Shown one piece after another: positions 1 through 6,747 of a stretch of 12,929 bases of DNA. Both the position numbers and the translations under genes were made by a program. Source of the stretch: Microbacterium sp. (GTDB taxonomy: Bacteria > Actinomycetota > Actinomycetes > Actinomycetales > Microbacteriaceae); the NCBI RefSeq assembly GCF_003248605.1, contig NZ_QFPF01000071.1:1-12929 (forward strand). The letters run 5' to 3'. A model generated the notes under the pieces. It was given only the letters and a program-made list of their open reading frames with translations, had not been told where the DNA came from and did no database searches. Positions within the stretch are counted from its first letter, which is position 1; the number at the start of each line of letters is the position of its first letter.

Positions 1-252
1 GCGGACGACGTCGGCCGACAGCCCTGGGTCATCTTCTGCGTCGACGACGCGACGCGGGACGAGCTGACGGATGCCGCGGCGTCGCTCGATGCGGACGTCG
101 ACCCCGTCGCGCCCGGCCCGGGTGTCGTCTTCTGGAACCCTCCGAAGGGGCGCACGACCGATACTCCGTTCGCGAAGACGATCGCCCGGACGACCTACAG
201 AGCGCGGACGACCAACCGCAACCTGCGGACGCTGCTGCGCATCCTCGCCTGA
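1..252 (+). CDS. C-terminal part of an unrecognised protein (5' end outside window)
   Basis: Frame 1 is open from the first base to a TGA at 250-252 and gives 83 residues, so this is the tail of a gene that starts upstream. The visible part begins with a hydrophobic strand (WVIFCVDD), continues with an acidic stretch and a [10 protein letters not shown] segment, and ends in a basic Thr/Arg-rich tail ([20 protein letters not shown]). I do not recognise the family; the pdxT gene often found before yebC in actinobacteria does not end like this. Codon use matches the neighbouring genes (G/C at third positions), which supports real coding. The yebC start lies 67 bp downstream with its own possible -10, so co-transcription is possible but not needed. 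No function is proposed. Confidence 0.6.
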   Translation, partial: ADDVGRQPWVIFCVDDATRDELTDAAASLDADVDPVAPGPGVVFWNPPKGRTTDTPFAKTIARTTYRARTTNRNLRTLLRILA

Positions 253-272
253 GGGTGCGGCCCGCGCGGGCT

Positions 273-278
273 TAGAAT
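273..278 (+). promoter_or_regulatory. Possible -10 element of yebC (TAGAAT)
   Basis: TAGAAT fits the TANNNT pattern of actinobacterial housekeeping -10 boxes and lies in the short gap before yebC. Transcription would start near 285 and give a leader of about 35 nt holding the GGGAG ribosome site at 311-315. No convincing -35 is seen, which is common in this group. Confidence 0.4.
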
Positions 279-319
279 CTACGGAGGCTTTCGGGCCGAT
301 CGACAGACACGGGAGTTAC

Positions 320-1078
320 ATGTCCGGGCATTCCAAGTGGGCGACGACCAAGCACAAGAAGGCGATCATCGATTCGCGTCGTGCCAAGTCCTTCGCCAAG
401 CTCATCAAGAACATCGAGGTCGCGGCCAAGATCGGCGGCGCCGATCTCTCGGGCAACCCCACCCTGGTGGATGCCGTCCAGAAGGCCAAGAAGACCTCGG
501 TGCCCAACGACAACATCGATCGCGCGATCAAGCGCGGCGCGGGGCTCACCGGTGAGTCCATCGACTACACGACGATCATGTATGAGGGCTACGGCCCCAA
601 CGGCGTGGCGCTGCTGATCGAGTGTCTGACCGACAACAAAAACCGCGCGGCCGCCGAGGTGCGCACGGCGATGACGCGCAACGGGGGCACGATGGCCGAT
701 CCCGGCAGCGTCGCCTACAACTTCCACCGCAAGGGCGTCATCGTCGTGTCGTCCGAGAACACCACCGAGGACGACCTGATGCTCGCCGTCCTCGACGCCG
801 GAGCCGAGGAGATCGAGCCGCACGGCGAGGGGTTCGGGGTCATCACCGAGGCCACCGACCTCGTCAGTGTGCGCTCCGCTCTCCAGGAGGCGGGCATCGA
901 CTACGAATCCGCCGATGTCGAGTTCGTGCCGAGCCTCAAGGTCGAGATCGACGCCGAGACGGCGCGCAAGATCTTCCGGCTCATCGATGCCCTCGAAGAC
1001 AGCGACGACGTGCAGAACGTCTTCAGCAACTTCGATCTGACACCCGAGGTCCAGGCGGAGCTCGCGCAGGATGACTGA
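320..1078 (+). CDS. yebC: YebC/PmpR/TACO1 family protein
   Basis: The 252-residue product has the family's hallmark N-terminus ([14 protein letters not shown]), followed by the conserved [15 protein letters not shown] and [11 protein letters not shown] segments, a central YEGYGPNG motif and the acidic C-terminal domain. Length matches the usual ~250 residues. The family was long annotated as DNA-binding transcriptional regulators; later work on YebC and mitochondrial TACO1 links it to translation, notably of proline-rich stretches, so the regulator label should be used with care. The ATG at 320 has GGGAG four bases upstream and begins exactly at the conserved motif; the reading frame stays open upstream to 71, but that part is not YebC-like. 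In many bacteria yebC lies directly before ruvC, as here (49-bp gap). Confidence 0.96.
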   Translation: MSGHSKWATTKHKKAIIDSRRAKSFAKLIKNIEVAAKIGGADLSGNPTLVDAVQKAKKTSVPNDNIDRAIKRGAGLTGESIDYTTIMYEGYGPNGVALLIECLTDNKNRAAAEVRTAMTRNGGTMADPGSVAYNFHRKGVIVVSSENTTEDDLMLAVLDAGAEEIEPHGEGFGVITEATDLVSVRSALQEAGIDYESADVEFVPSLKVEIDAETARKIFRLIDALEDSDDVQNVFSNFDLTPEVQAELAQDD

Positions 1079-1115
1079 GCGGGCGCGCCTGACCCGAGGC
1101 TGACCGTCGCGCGTC

Positions 1116-1121
1116 TAGCGT
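1116..1121 (+). promoter_or_regulatory. -10 element of ruvC (TAGCGT), probably leaderless
   Basis: TAGCGT ends six bases before the GTG start of ruvC at 1128. A transcription start about 7 nt after the hexamer would fall on the G of the start codon, giving a leaderless mRNA. The purine run in between (GGGGGA) could also act as a weak ribosome site on a transcript arriving from yebC. Confidence 0.5.
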
Positions 1122-1127
1122 GGGGGA

Positions 1128-1706
1128 GTGGCCCGAACCTCTCTTCGTGTGCTCGGCATCGATCCGGGCCTGACCCGGTGCGGTGTCGGCATCGTGGATG
1201 TCGCGCCCGATCGCTCCGCCGTGCTCGTGCACGTCGGGGTCATCCGCTCCGCCGTCGATGCGAGCGCGGCCGAGAGGCTCGCGACGATCGCGAGGGGGAT
1301 CCGCGAGGTGCTGGCCGATCATCGGCCGGACGTCGTCGCGGTCGAGCGGGTCTTCGCGCAGCACAACACCCGCACCGTGATGGGAACGGCGCAGGCGAGC
1401 GGGGTCGCCCTGCTGCTGGCTGCAGAGCACGGGCTGCCCGCCGAGACGCACACGCCCACCGAGGTGAAGGCCGCCATCACGGGGTACGGCGCGGCCGACA
1501 AGCGTCAGGTGCAGACGATGGTCGCCCGCGTGCTGCGCCTGGATGCACTCCCCAAACCCGCCGACGCCGCGGATGCCCTCGCCCTTGCGCTGTGTCACGC
1601 CTGGCGACGAGGAGCGGCCGTGGCGCCGGGCGCAGGCTCGGCGCTCACTCCCGCGCAGCGCGCGTGGGCGGATGCCGAGCGTCTGACACGTTCGGCCCGG
1701 GTGTGA
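1128..1706 (+). CDS. ruvC: Holliday junction endonuclease RuvC
   Basis: RuvC is the RNase H-fold resolvase that cuts Holliday junctions symmetrically after RuvAB branch migration. The 192-residue product contains all four acidic catalytic positions: D12 in LGIDPGLTRCG, E73 in VAVERVF, and D146 and D149 in the KPADAADALA motif. The AQHNTRTVMGTAQASG segment of the substrate-binding face is also conserved. Length is slightly above the E. coli protein (about 173), owing to a basic/Ala-rich tail after residue 158. The GTG at 1128 gives the usual short lead (MARTSLRVLGID). ruvA follows after 49 bp, which hold a separate -10 and an SOS-like box, so ruvC and ruvAB may be controlled in part separately. 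Confidence 0.97.
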   Translation: MARTSLRVLGIDPGLTRCGVGIVDVAPDRSAVLVHVGVIRSAVDASAAERLATIARGIREVLADHRPDVVAVERVFAQHNTRTVMGTAQASGVALLLAAEHGLPAETHTPTEVKAAITGYGAADKRQVQTMVARVLRLDALPKPADAADALALALCHAWRRGAAVAPGAGSALTPAQRAWADAERLTRSARV

Positions 1707-1717
1707 CGGCGTGTCGC

Positions 1718-1733
1718 TCGAACATAACTACGA
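1718..1733 (+). promoter_or_regulatory. Imperfect LexA (SOS) box upstream of ruvA
   Basis: TCGAACATAACTACGA resembles the actinobacterial LexA operator TCGAAC-N4-GTTCGA: the left half is perfect and the right half matches at 4 of 6 positions. It ends 9 bp before the putative ruvA -10 at 1743, where a bound repressor would block RNA polymerase. RuvAB genes are known LexA targets in several bacteria. Function here is inferred from similarity and position. Confidence 0.5.
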
Positions 1734-1742
1734 CATGTGATC

Positions 1743-1748
1743 TAGGCT
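1743..1748 (+). promoter_or_regulatory. -10 element of ruvA (TAGGCT), probably leaderless
   Basis: TAGGCT lies seven bases before the ATG of ruvA at 1756, so transcription would start at or next to the start codon. The bases between (CGAAAGC) contain at most a weak GAAAG ribosome site. The box belongs to ruvAB rather than ruvC. Confidence 0.5.
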
Positions 1749-1755
1749 CGAAAGC

Positions 1756-2379
1756 ATGATCTCCACGTTGCGCGGCACGGTCGTCCACGTCGGGCCCGAG
1801 GGCGTCGTCGTCGAGGTCGGGGGGTTCGGTCTCAGCGTGGCCGTGCCGGGCGATGTCGTGCGCACGACGCACACCGGCGAGGCGATCGCGCTGCACACTC
1901 ATCTGGTCGTCCGCGAAGACGCCCTCTCGCTGTTCGGGTTCGCCACGCGCGACGAGCTCGAGACGTTCGTGCTGCTTCTGCAGGTGACGGGCGTGGGTCC
2001 CAAGTCCGCGCTGGGCGTGCTCTCGCAGCTGAGCGTGGATCAGATCGCGGATGCTGTCGCCCACGATGACGACGCGCCCTTTCGCCGCGTGTCCGGCATC
2101 GGGCCCAAGACCGCCAAGCTGATCGTGCTGCAGCTCGCGGGCAAGATCGCGCCGGCGCTGCGTCCCGCGGCGCGGGGGGCGGAGGGCGGGGCATCCGACA
2201 TCGGCGCACAGGTCGTGCAGGCGCTCATCGGACTGGGATGGCCGGAGCGGGTGGCGACCGATGCCGTGACCACGACGCTCGAGACGAGCGACGAAGCCGA
2301 GCGCGCCACCGTGCCCGCGCTGCTGCGGCTGACCCTGGCCGCGCTCGGGCCGGCCCGAGCGGGAGGCGCGCGTGGCTGA
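1756..2379 (+). CDS. ruvA: Holliday junction branch-migration protein RuvA
   Basis: RuvA binds four-way junctions as a tetramer or octamer and loads the RuvB motor. The 207-residue product has the expected three parts: an OB-fold domain (about 1-62) ending in the [10 protein letters not shown] motif with the acidic pin residues E54 and D55; two helix-hairpin-helix motifs (GVGPKSAL near 79-86 and GIGPKTAK near 114-121); and, after a Gly/Ala-rich linker (about 135-148), the mobile RuvB-binding domain III (about 150-200). The start is the ATG at 1756, the normal N-terminus of the family (MISTLRG). Its 3' end overlaps the ruvB start by 8 bp, so the two are translationally coupled. Confidence 0.97.
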   Translation: MISTLRGTVVHVGPEGVVVEVGGFGLSVAVPGDVVRTTHTGEAIALHTHLVVREDALSLFGFATRDELETFVLLLQVTGVGPKSALGVLSQLSVDQIADAVAHDDDAPFRRVSGIGPKTAKLIVLQLAGKIAPALRPAARGAEGGASDIGAQVVQALIGLGWPERVATDAVTTTLETSDEAERATVPALLRLTLAALGPARAGGARG

Positions 2380-3406
2380 GGGTGAGGAGATCGCGCGCGG
2401 AATCGACCCGGACGCGTCCGAGTCCGATCTGGCCGTCGAGGGCGCCCTGCGTCCGACCTCGCTCGGCGACTTCGTCGGGCAGCCCAAGGTGCGCGGCCAG
2501 CTGCAGCTGCTGCTGGATGCCGCCCGCATCCAGCAGCGTCCTGCAGATCACATCCTCCTGGCCGGTCCGCCCGGGCTGGGCAAGACGACACTCGCGATGA
2601 TCGTCGCGCACGAGAGCGGCCGACCGCTGCGGCTCTCGAGCGGTCCCGCGATCCAGCACGCGGGCGATCTTGCTGCGCTCCTGTCGAGCCTGACCCCCGG
2701 TGAGGTGCTCTTCATCGACGAGGTGCACCGGATGGCGCGCTCGGCCGAGGAGATGCTGTACCTCGCGATGGAGGACTTCCGCATCGACATCATGGTGGGC
2801 AAGGGCGCCGGGGCCACCAGCATCCCCCTCGATCTAGCGCCCTTCACCCTCGTCGGTGCGACGACACGGTCGGGTCTGCTGCCGAGTCCCCTGCGCGACC
2901 GGTTCGGGTTCACGGGTCATCTCGAGTTCTACGACTCGGCCGACCTCGAGCGCGTGATCGAGCGGTCGGCGACGATGCTCGGTGTCGACCTCGTGCCCGA
3001 GGCCCGGGTCGAGATCGCGCGTCGCTCTCGCGGCACACCGCGCATCGCGAACAGGCTGCTGCGTCGCGTCCGCGACTACGCGCTGGTCCACACGGGGTCG
3101 GCCGATCTCGCGGCGGTGCGCGCGGCGCTCGAGCTGTACGACGTCGACACCATCGGCCTCGACCGGCTTGACCGGGCCGTCCTCGATGCCCTCATCCATC
3201 GGTTCAAGGGCGGTCCGGTGGGTCTGGGCACCCTGGCGGTGGCGGTCGGCGAGGAGTCCGAGACGGTCGAGAGCGTCGTCGAGCCCTACCTCGTGCGTAT
3301 CGGATTCCTCGGGCGCACCCCGCGAGGCCGTGTCGCGATGCCCGACGCGTATGCCCACCTCGGCGCGCCCCGCGTCCGGGACGCCCTCAGATTCGATGAC
3401 CTATAA
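2372..3406 (+). CDS. ruvB: Holliday junction branch-migration helicase RuvB
   Basis: RuvB is the hexameric AAA+ motor that drives branch migration with RuvA. The 344-residue product has Walker A (GPPGLGKTT, 65-73), Walker B (LFIDEVHR, 113-120), sensor 1 (VGATTRSG, 161-168), the arginine-finger region (PLRDRFG, 173-179) and sensor 2 ([13 protein letters not shown], 220-232). A C-terminal winged-helix domain follows (about 265-340; [14 protein letters not shown]). The GTG start at 2372 lies inside the end of ruvA, with GGGAGG five bases upstream. The N-terminal 25 residues are acidic, common in actinobacterial RuvB. The stop codon TAA lies inside a consensus TATAAT, probably the promoter of yajC. 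Confidence 0.98.
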   Translation: MAEGEEIARGIDPDASESDLAVEGALRPTSLGDFVGQPKVRGQLQLLLDAARIQQRPADHILLAGPPGLGKTTLAMIVAHESGRPLRLSSGPAIQHAGDLAALLSSLTPGEVLFIDEVHRMARSAEEMLYLAMEDFRIDIMVGKGAGATSIPLDLAPFTLVGATTRSGLLPSPLRDRFGFTGHLEFYDSADLERVIERSATMLGVDLVPEARVEIARRSRGTPRIANRLLRRVRDYALVHTGSADLAAVRAALELYDVDTIGLDRLDRAVLDALIHRFKGGPVGLGTLAVAVGEESETVESVVEPYLVRIGFLGRTPRGRVAMPDAYAHLGAPRVRDALRFDDL

Positions 3407-3407
3407 T
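3402..3407 (+). promoter_or_regulatory. -10 element of yajC-secDF (TATAAT)
   Basis: A perfect TATAAT covers the ruvB stop codon (TAA at 3404-3406). Such an AT-rich hexamer stands out in this GC-rich DNA. Transcription would start near 3414, giving a leader of about 60 nt before yajC. No clear -35 is seen. Confidence 0.55.
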
Positions 3408-3434
3408 CGCTGAAGGCTTCCGGGCCTCCATCTT

Positions 3435-3452
3435 GCGTGCCGTTCGGTGCGC
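3435..3452 (+). other. Hairpin in the yajC leader
   Basis: GCGTGCC (3435-3441) and GGTGCGC (3446-3452) can form a 7-bp RNA stem, including two G-U pairs, around a GTTC loop. It buries the alternative GTG start at 3437, which favours the ATG at 3473 as the yajC start. There is no U-run after it, so it is not an intrinsic terminator. Confidence 0.35.
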
Positions 3453-3472
3453 CCTCGAAAGGCACCCCCCGC

Positions 3473-3907
3473 ATGGACATCCTGCTCATCGTCGTCCTCG
3501 TGGCCCTCCTGGGCTTCATGTTCTGGAACTCGCGCAAGCGCATGCAGAAGGCGAAGGCCGAGCAGGAGGAGAAGAGCCGTCAGACCCTTCCCGGTGCCGA
3601 GGTCCTGCTCCAGGGCGGGCTCTACGGCACGATCGTCGAGTACAACGGCGAGGACCTCGACCAGCCGGCCCTCGTCGAGATCGCCCCCGGCACCGTCATC
3701 AAGGTGCACAGCCAGGCCATCCTCCGCGTCGTGAACCCGCTCGAGGGCGTTGTGACGGAGGACGAGTTCATCGCGGCCGAGGCCAGCGAGGCCGAGTACG
3801 TCTCCGGTGTCGCCGACGGCGAGATCTCCTCGATCAGCGACGACCGCGTCTACCGGGCCGGCGAGGCCGAGGCCGACGCCGAGAAGAAGAACAAGCCCGA
3901 GGCCTGA
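3473..3907 (+). CDS. yajC: Preprotein translocase subunit YajC
   Basis: YajC is a small single-pass membrane protein that associates with SecD and SecF beside the SecYEG channel. The 144-residue product starts with a transmembrane helix (about residues 2-19, ILLIVVLVALLGFMFWN), then a basic cytoplasmic segment (SRKRMQKAKAEQEEK) and the conserved core LPGAEVLLQGGLYGTIVEYN, with the PGTVIKVHSQAILRVV strand after it. The tail after about residue 90 is strongly acidic, usual in actinobacterial YajC. The ATG at 3473 is chosen because it puts the membrane helix at the very N-terminus; the site GAAAGG at 3457-3462 is ten bases upstream and weak. secD starts 38 bp downstream. Confidence 0.93.
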   Translation: MDILLIVVLVALLGFMFWNSRKRMQKAKAEQEEKSRQTLPGAEVLLQGGLYGTIVEYNGEDLDQPALVEIAPGTVIKVHSQAILRVVNPLEGVVTEDEFIAAEASEAEYVSGVADGEISSISDDRVYRAGEAEADAEKKNKPEA

Positions 3908-3945
3908 CCCGCGCCCCGCGCGGACGACGTAGAAAGCTGGCCCCG

Positions 3946-5667
3946 GTGGCGACATCCACTCCCGTCCGGCACGCGTGGCGTGCGCTGACGGCACTCCTCG
4001 TGCTGACCGCCGTCCTGTTCGGCATCAACGCCCTCGGCGTCTACGTCTTCAAGCAGAGCTCGTGGGTTCCCGAGCTCGCCCTCGATCTGCAGGGCGGCAC
4101 GCAGATCATCCTCGAGGCTCAGGTCGAGGATGGCGCGGCGCCTTCGAGCGAGCAGATGAACCAGGCGGTCACGATCATCCGCCAGCGCGTCGACGCGTCG
4201 GGTGTCGGCGAGGCCGATGTCACGACCGAGGGTGGGCGCAACATCGTCGTGCAGATCCCCGGCCAGGCCGATGAGGAGACGCGCGAGCGCATCGAGGCCA
4301 GCGCCCAGCTGCAGTTGCGGCCGGTCCTGTTCACGGGCTCGCCCGCAACCGAGTTCGTGGGGGAGGACGGCAACGCCACGCCCTACCCCTCGCCCGACCC
4401 GACGCTCGCTGCGACCCCGACGGCAGAGCCCACGGGCCCGAGCGACCTGGCGTGGATCACCCCCGCGCTCGAAGCCCGCTTCCTCGCCTACGACTGCGCC
4501 GATCCCGACATCGATCCCTCGGGCGCTCCCGCCGACCGGCCGCTGATCACGTGCGACGTCGACAACACCGCCAAGTTCATCCTGGGTCCGGTCGAGATCG
4601 ACGGCTCCTCGATCGACGACGCCACCTCGGGTCTCGACACGACGAGCAACCAGTGGACCGTCAACCTCGAGTTCGACTCCGAGGGCACCGAGATCTTCGG
4701 CGAGGTCAGCCAGCGGCTCTACGGCGCGACCGCTCCGCTGAATCAGTTCGCCTTCGTCCTCGACGGTGCCGTCATCTCGGCGCCGTCGATGAACGGGCTG
4801 ATCCTCGACGGCCGGCCCAGCATCTCCGGATCGTTCACGCAGGAGAGCGCCCAGGTGCTCGCCGATCAGCTGAAGTACGGCGCGCTGCCGCTGAGCTTCG
4901 AGGTCGTGAGCTCCGACACGATCTCGGCCACCCTGGGCTCCCAGCAGCTGCAGATCGGCATGATCGCCGGACTCATCGGCCTCGCCCTGGTCGCCGTGTA
5001 CTCCCTGATCGCCTACCGCTCGCTCGGGTTCGTGATCATCGCCTCGCTCGCGGTGATGGCTGTGCTCACGTACATCGCGCTGTGCATCCTGTCGTGGCGC
5101 ATGGGCTTCCGGCTCTCTCTCGCCGGCGTCGCGGGACTCATCGTCACGATCGGCTTCACGGCCGACTCGTTCATCGTCTACTTCGAACGCATCCGCGACG
5201 AGCTGCGCGACGGAAAGTCGATCACCAGCGCCGTCGAGGACGGCTGGGCGCGAGCCAAGCGCACGATCTACATCTCCAAGTCGATCAACATCCTCGCGGC
5301 CGTGGTTCTGTACATCCTCGCCGATGCGACCGTGAAGGGCTTCGCGTTCACGCTCGGCCTCACGACCGTGCTCGACGTGCTGATCTTCATCATCTTCACC
5401 CACCCGGTGATGCAGCTGCTCGCCCGCACCCGCTTCTTCGGGCAGGGCCACCCGCTCTCCGGTCTCGACCCCGTCGCCCTGGGCGCGGTCTACCGCAATC
5501 GCGCGGAGTTCAAGGCCCCCGTCACGGCTGAGGGACGCGGCGCGAGCACCCGGGCCGCACGATCGCGGGGCGAGGCGGTCAAACGGCAGACGATCGCCGA
5601 ACGCAAGCAGGCGGAGCTGGCCGCCGCGGGCCGCGGCACGAGCGGCCCCGAGGGGAAGGACGACTGA
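3946..5667 (+). CDS. secD: Protein translocase subunit SecD
   Basis: SecD, with SecF, uses the proton gradient to pull exported proteins from the SecYEG channel on the outer face of the membrane. The 573-residue product has TM1 (about 12-34), the P1 signature LALDLQGGTQIILEAQ and VDASGVGEADV, a Pro/Thr/Ser-rich insert (about 139-166), and the conserved periplasmic-type end DGAVISAPSMNG ... SFTQESAQVLADQL. Five more TM helices follow (about 335-495); TM4 carries the functional Asp (D407) in GFTADSFIVYFERIRDE. Two cysteines (C184, C203) lie in the external domain and could pair. A charged cytoplasmic tail of about 75 residues follows TM6. The GTG at 3946 gives the normal N-terminus; the longer open frame upstream is only yajC read out of frame. 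Confidence 0.96.
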   Translation: MATSTPVRHAWRALTALLVLTAVLFGINALGVYVFKQSSWVPELALDLQGGTQIILEAQVEDGAAPSSEQMNQAVTIIRQRVDASGVGEADVTTEGGRNIVVQIPGQADEETRERIEASAQLQLRPVLFTGSPATEFVGEDGNATPYPSPDPTLAATPTAEPTGPSDLAWITPALEARFLAYDCADPDIDPSGAPADRPLITCDVDNTAKFILGPVEIDGSSIDDATSGLDTTSNQWTVNLEFDSEGTEIFGEVSQRLYGATAPLNQFAFVLDGAVISAPSMNGLILDGRPSISGSFTQESAQVLADQLKYGALPLSFEVVSSDTISATLGSQQLQIGMIAGLIGLALVAVYSLIAYRSLGFVIIASLAVMAVLTYIALCILSWRMGFRLSLAGVAGLIVTIGFTADSFIVYFERIRDELRDGKSITSAVEDGWARAKRTIYISKSINILAAVVLYILADATVKGFAFTLGLTTVLDVLIFIIFTHPVMQLLARTRFFGQGHPLSGLDPVALGAVYRNRAEFKAPVTAEGRGASTRAARSRGEAVKRQTIAERKQAELAAAGRGTSGPEGKDD

Positions 5668-6656
5668 TGGGTCCCATGAGCCGGTTCGGCAACGACCTCT
5701 ACACGGGCAAGGCGTCGGTTCCCTTCGTCGGAAAGCGGCGGCTGTGGTTCATCATCGCCGCGCTGCTGATCATCGGGTCGGCGCTCGTTCTGCTGATCAA
5801 GCCCCCGCAGTTCTCGATCGAGTTCACTGGCGGATCGCAGTTCACCGTCACGGGCCTCGAGCAGCCCGACCAGCTCGTCGCGACCGATGCGGTCCGCTCG
5901 GTCGTCCCCGATGCAGCGACGCGCGTGACCACGGTCGGCGGCGACGCGGTGCGGGTGCAGACCGACCAGCTCAGCGCCGACGAGACCCAGTCGGTGAGCG
6001 AGGCCCTCGCGGCGGCCTACAGCGTGCCCGAGACCGAGGTGACGACATCCTTCATCGGCCCCAGCTGGGGCGAGGATGTCACACGTCAGTCGCTCTGGGG
6101 TCTCGGTATCTTCCTCGCCCTGGCCTTCTTGATCCTCGCGATCTACTTCCGCACGTGGAAGATGTCGGCGGCGGCGATCATCGGCCTCGTCGACGTGCTG
6201 GTCATCACGATCGGCATCTACGCCCTCGCGGGGTTCGAGATCTCGCCGGCGGCGGTGATCGGGTTCCTCACGATCCTGGGGTACTCGCTGTACGACACGA
6301 CGGTCGTGTTCGACAAGATCCGCGAGAACACATCCGAGGACGGCATGAAGTCCGGACGCACGTTCGGTGAGTCCGTCAACCTCGCCGTCAACCAGACCCT
6401 GATCCGATCGATCAACACCTCCGTCGTGGCGGTGCTGCCGGTGGCCGCGATCCTGTTCATCGGTGCCTTCTGGCTCGGTGCCGACACGCTGAGCGACATC
6501 TCTCTCTCGATCACCGTCGGCATCATCGTCGCGGCCTACTCGACGCTGTTCGTCGCGGCTCCGCTGTACTCGCTGTTCCGCGAGAGCGAGCCCGACCTCC
6601 GCGAGCGCGACCAGCGACTCATGGAGGCCCGCGAGCGCGCGTCGGTGGAGGTCTGA
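5667..6656 (+). CDS. secF: Protein translocase subunit SecF
   Basis: SecF is the partner of SecD in the proton-driven export complex. The 329-residue product has TM1 (about 24-44), the signature FSIEFTGGSQFTV, an external domain to about 138, then five TM helices. TM4 and its end contain GYSLYDTTVVFDKIRENT with D210 and D216, matching the functional acidic positions of the family. The conserved NQTLIRSINTS motif sits at 242-252. The ATG at 5667 overlaps the secD stop as TGATG and has AGGGGAAGGA just upstream, so translation is coupled; a second ATG at 5676 is possible but has poorer spacing. The C-terminus is a charged helix, without the long extension of some actinobacterial SecF proteins. 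Confidence 0.96.
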   Translation: MGPMSRFGNDLYTGKASVPFVGKRRLWFIIAALLIIGSALVLLIKPPQFSIEFTGGSQFTVTGLEQPDQLVATDAVRSVVPDAATRVTTVGGDAVRVQTDQLSADETQSVSEALAAAYSVPETEVTTSFIGPSWGEDVTRQSLWGLGIFLALAFLILAIYFRTWKMSAAAIIGLVDVLVITIGIYALAGFEISPAAVIGFLTILGYSLYDTTVVFDKIRENTSEDGMKSGRTFGESVNLAVNQTLIRSINTSVVAVLPVAAILFIGAFWLGADTLSDISLSITVGIIVAAYSTLFVAAPLYSLFRESEPDLRERDQRLMEARERASVEV

Positions 6657-6672
6657 CCGCGTCGGAGCGACC

Positions 6673-6684
6673 CGCCCGCGGGCG
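6673..6684 (+). repeat. Perfect 12-bp palindrome before the relA promoter
   Basis: CGCCCGCGGGCG is its own reverse complement. It lies 16 bp after the secF stop and directly abuts the putative relA -10. It has no U-run, so it is a poor terminator. It could be a protein site or simply GC-rich chance. Confidence 0.35.
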
Positions 6685-6690
6685 TAGGAT
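6685..6690 (+). promoter_or_regulatory. Possible -10 element of relA (TAGGAT)
   Basis: TAGGAT fits the pattern seen before other genes here. Transcription would start near 6697 and give a leader of about 50 nt with the strong ribosome site GGGGGAGG. It would let relA be expressed apart from secDF. Confidence 0.4.
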
Positions 6691-6716
6691 GGATGAATCC
6701 GTCGGGACTGCGTCAG

Positions 6717-6735
6717 CCCGCGATCCGCACGCGGG
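6717..6735 (+). promoter_or_regulatory. Hairpin covering part of the relA ribosome site
   Basis: CCCGCG (6717-6722) and CGCGGG (6730-6735) form a perfect 6-bp all-GC stem with a 7-nt loop (ATCCGCA). The right arm takes up the first three bases of GGGGGAGG (6733-6740), the relA ribosome site, so folding could dampen translation. Confidence 0.35.
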
Positions 6736-6747
6736 GGAGGTGTACCG

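Noticed and set aside
71..319. Longer YebC starting at 71
   Set aside because: The added residues are the partial upstream gene read out of frame. The YebC family begins at the MSGHSKW motif, with a ribosome site before 320.
3437..3472. GTG at 3437 as start of YajC
   Set aside because: It would add 12 residues before the membrane helix, has no ribosome site, and lies in a hairpin stem. The ATG at 3473 is the family-like start.
3433..3945. 744-residue SecD starting inside the yajC region
   Set aside because: The extra 171 residues are Arg/Gly-rich out-of-frame yajC. SecD begins at GTG 3946 just before TM1.
3850..5451. 533-residue open frame antisense to secD, and similar long antisense frames over secF and relA (5490-6878, 6619-8088)
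   Set aside because: Third-position GC bias of the real genes keeps stops rare on the other strand. The translations are rich in Arg, Asp, Glu and His with no motifs, and the plus-strand genes are certain.
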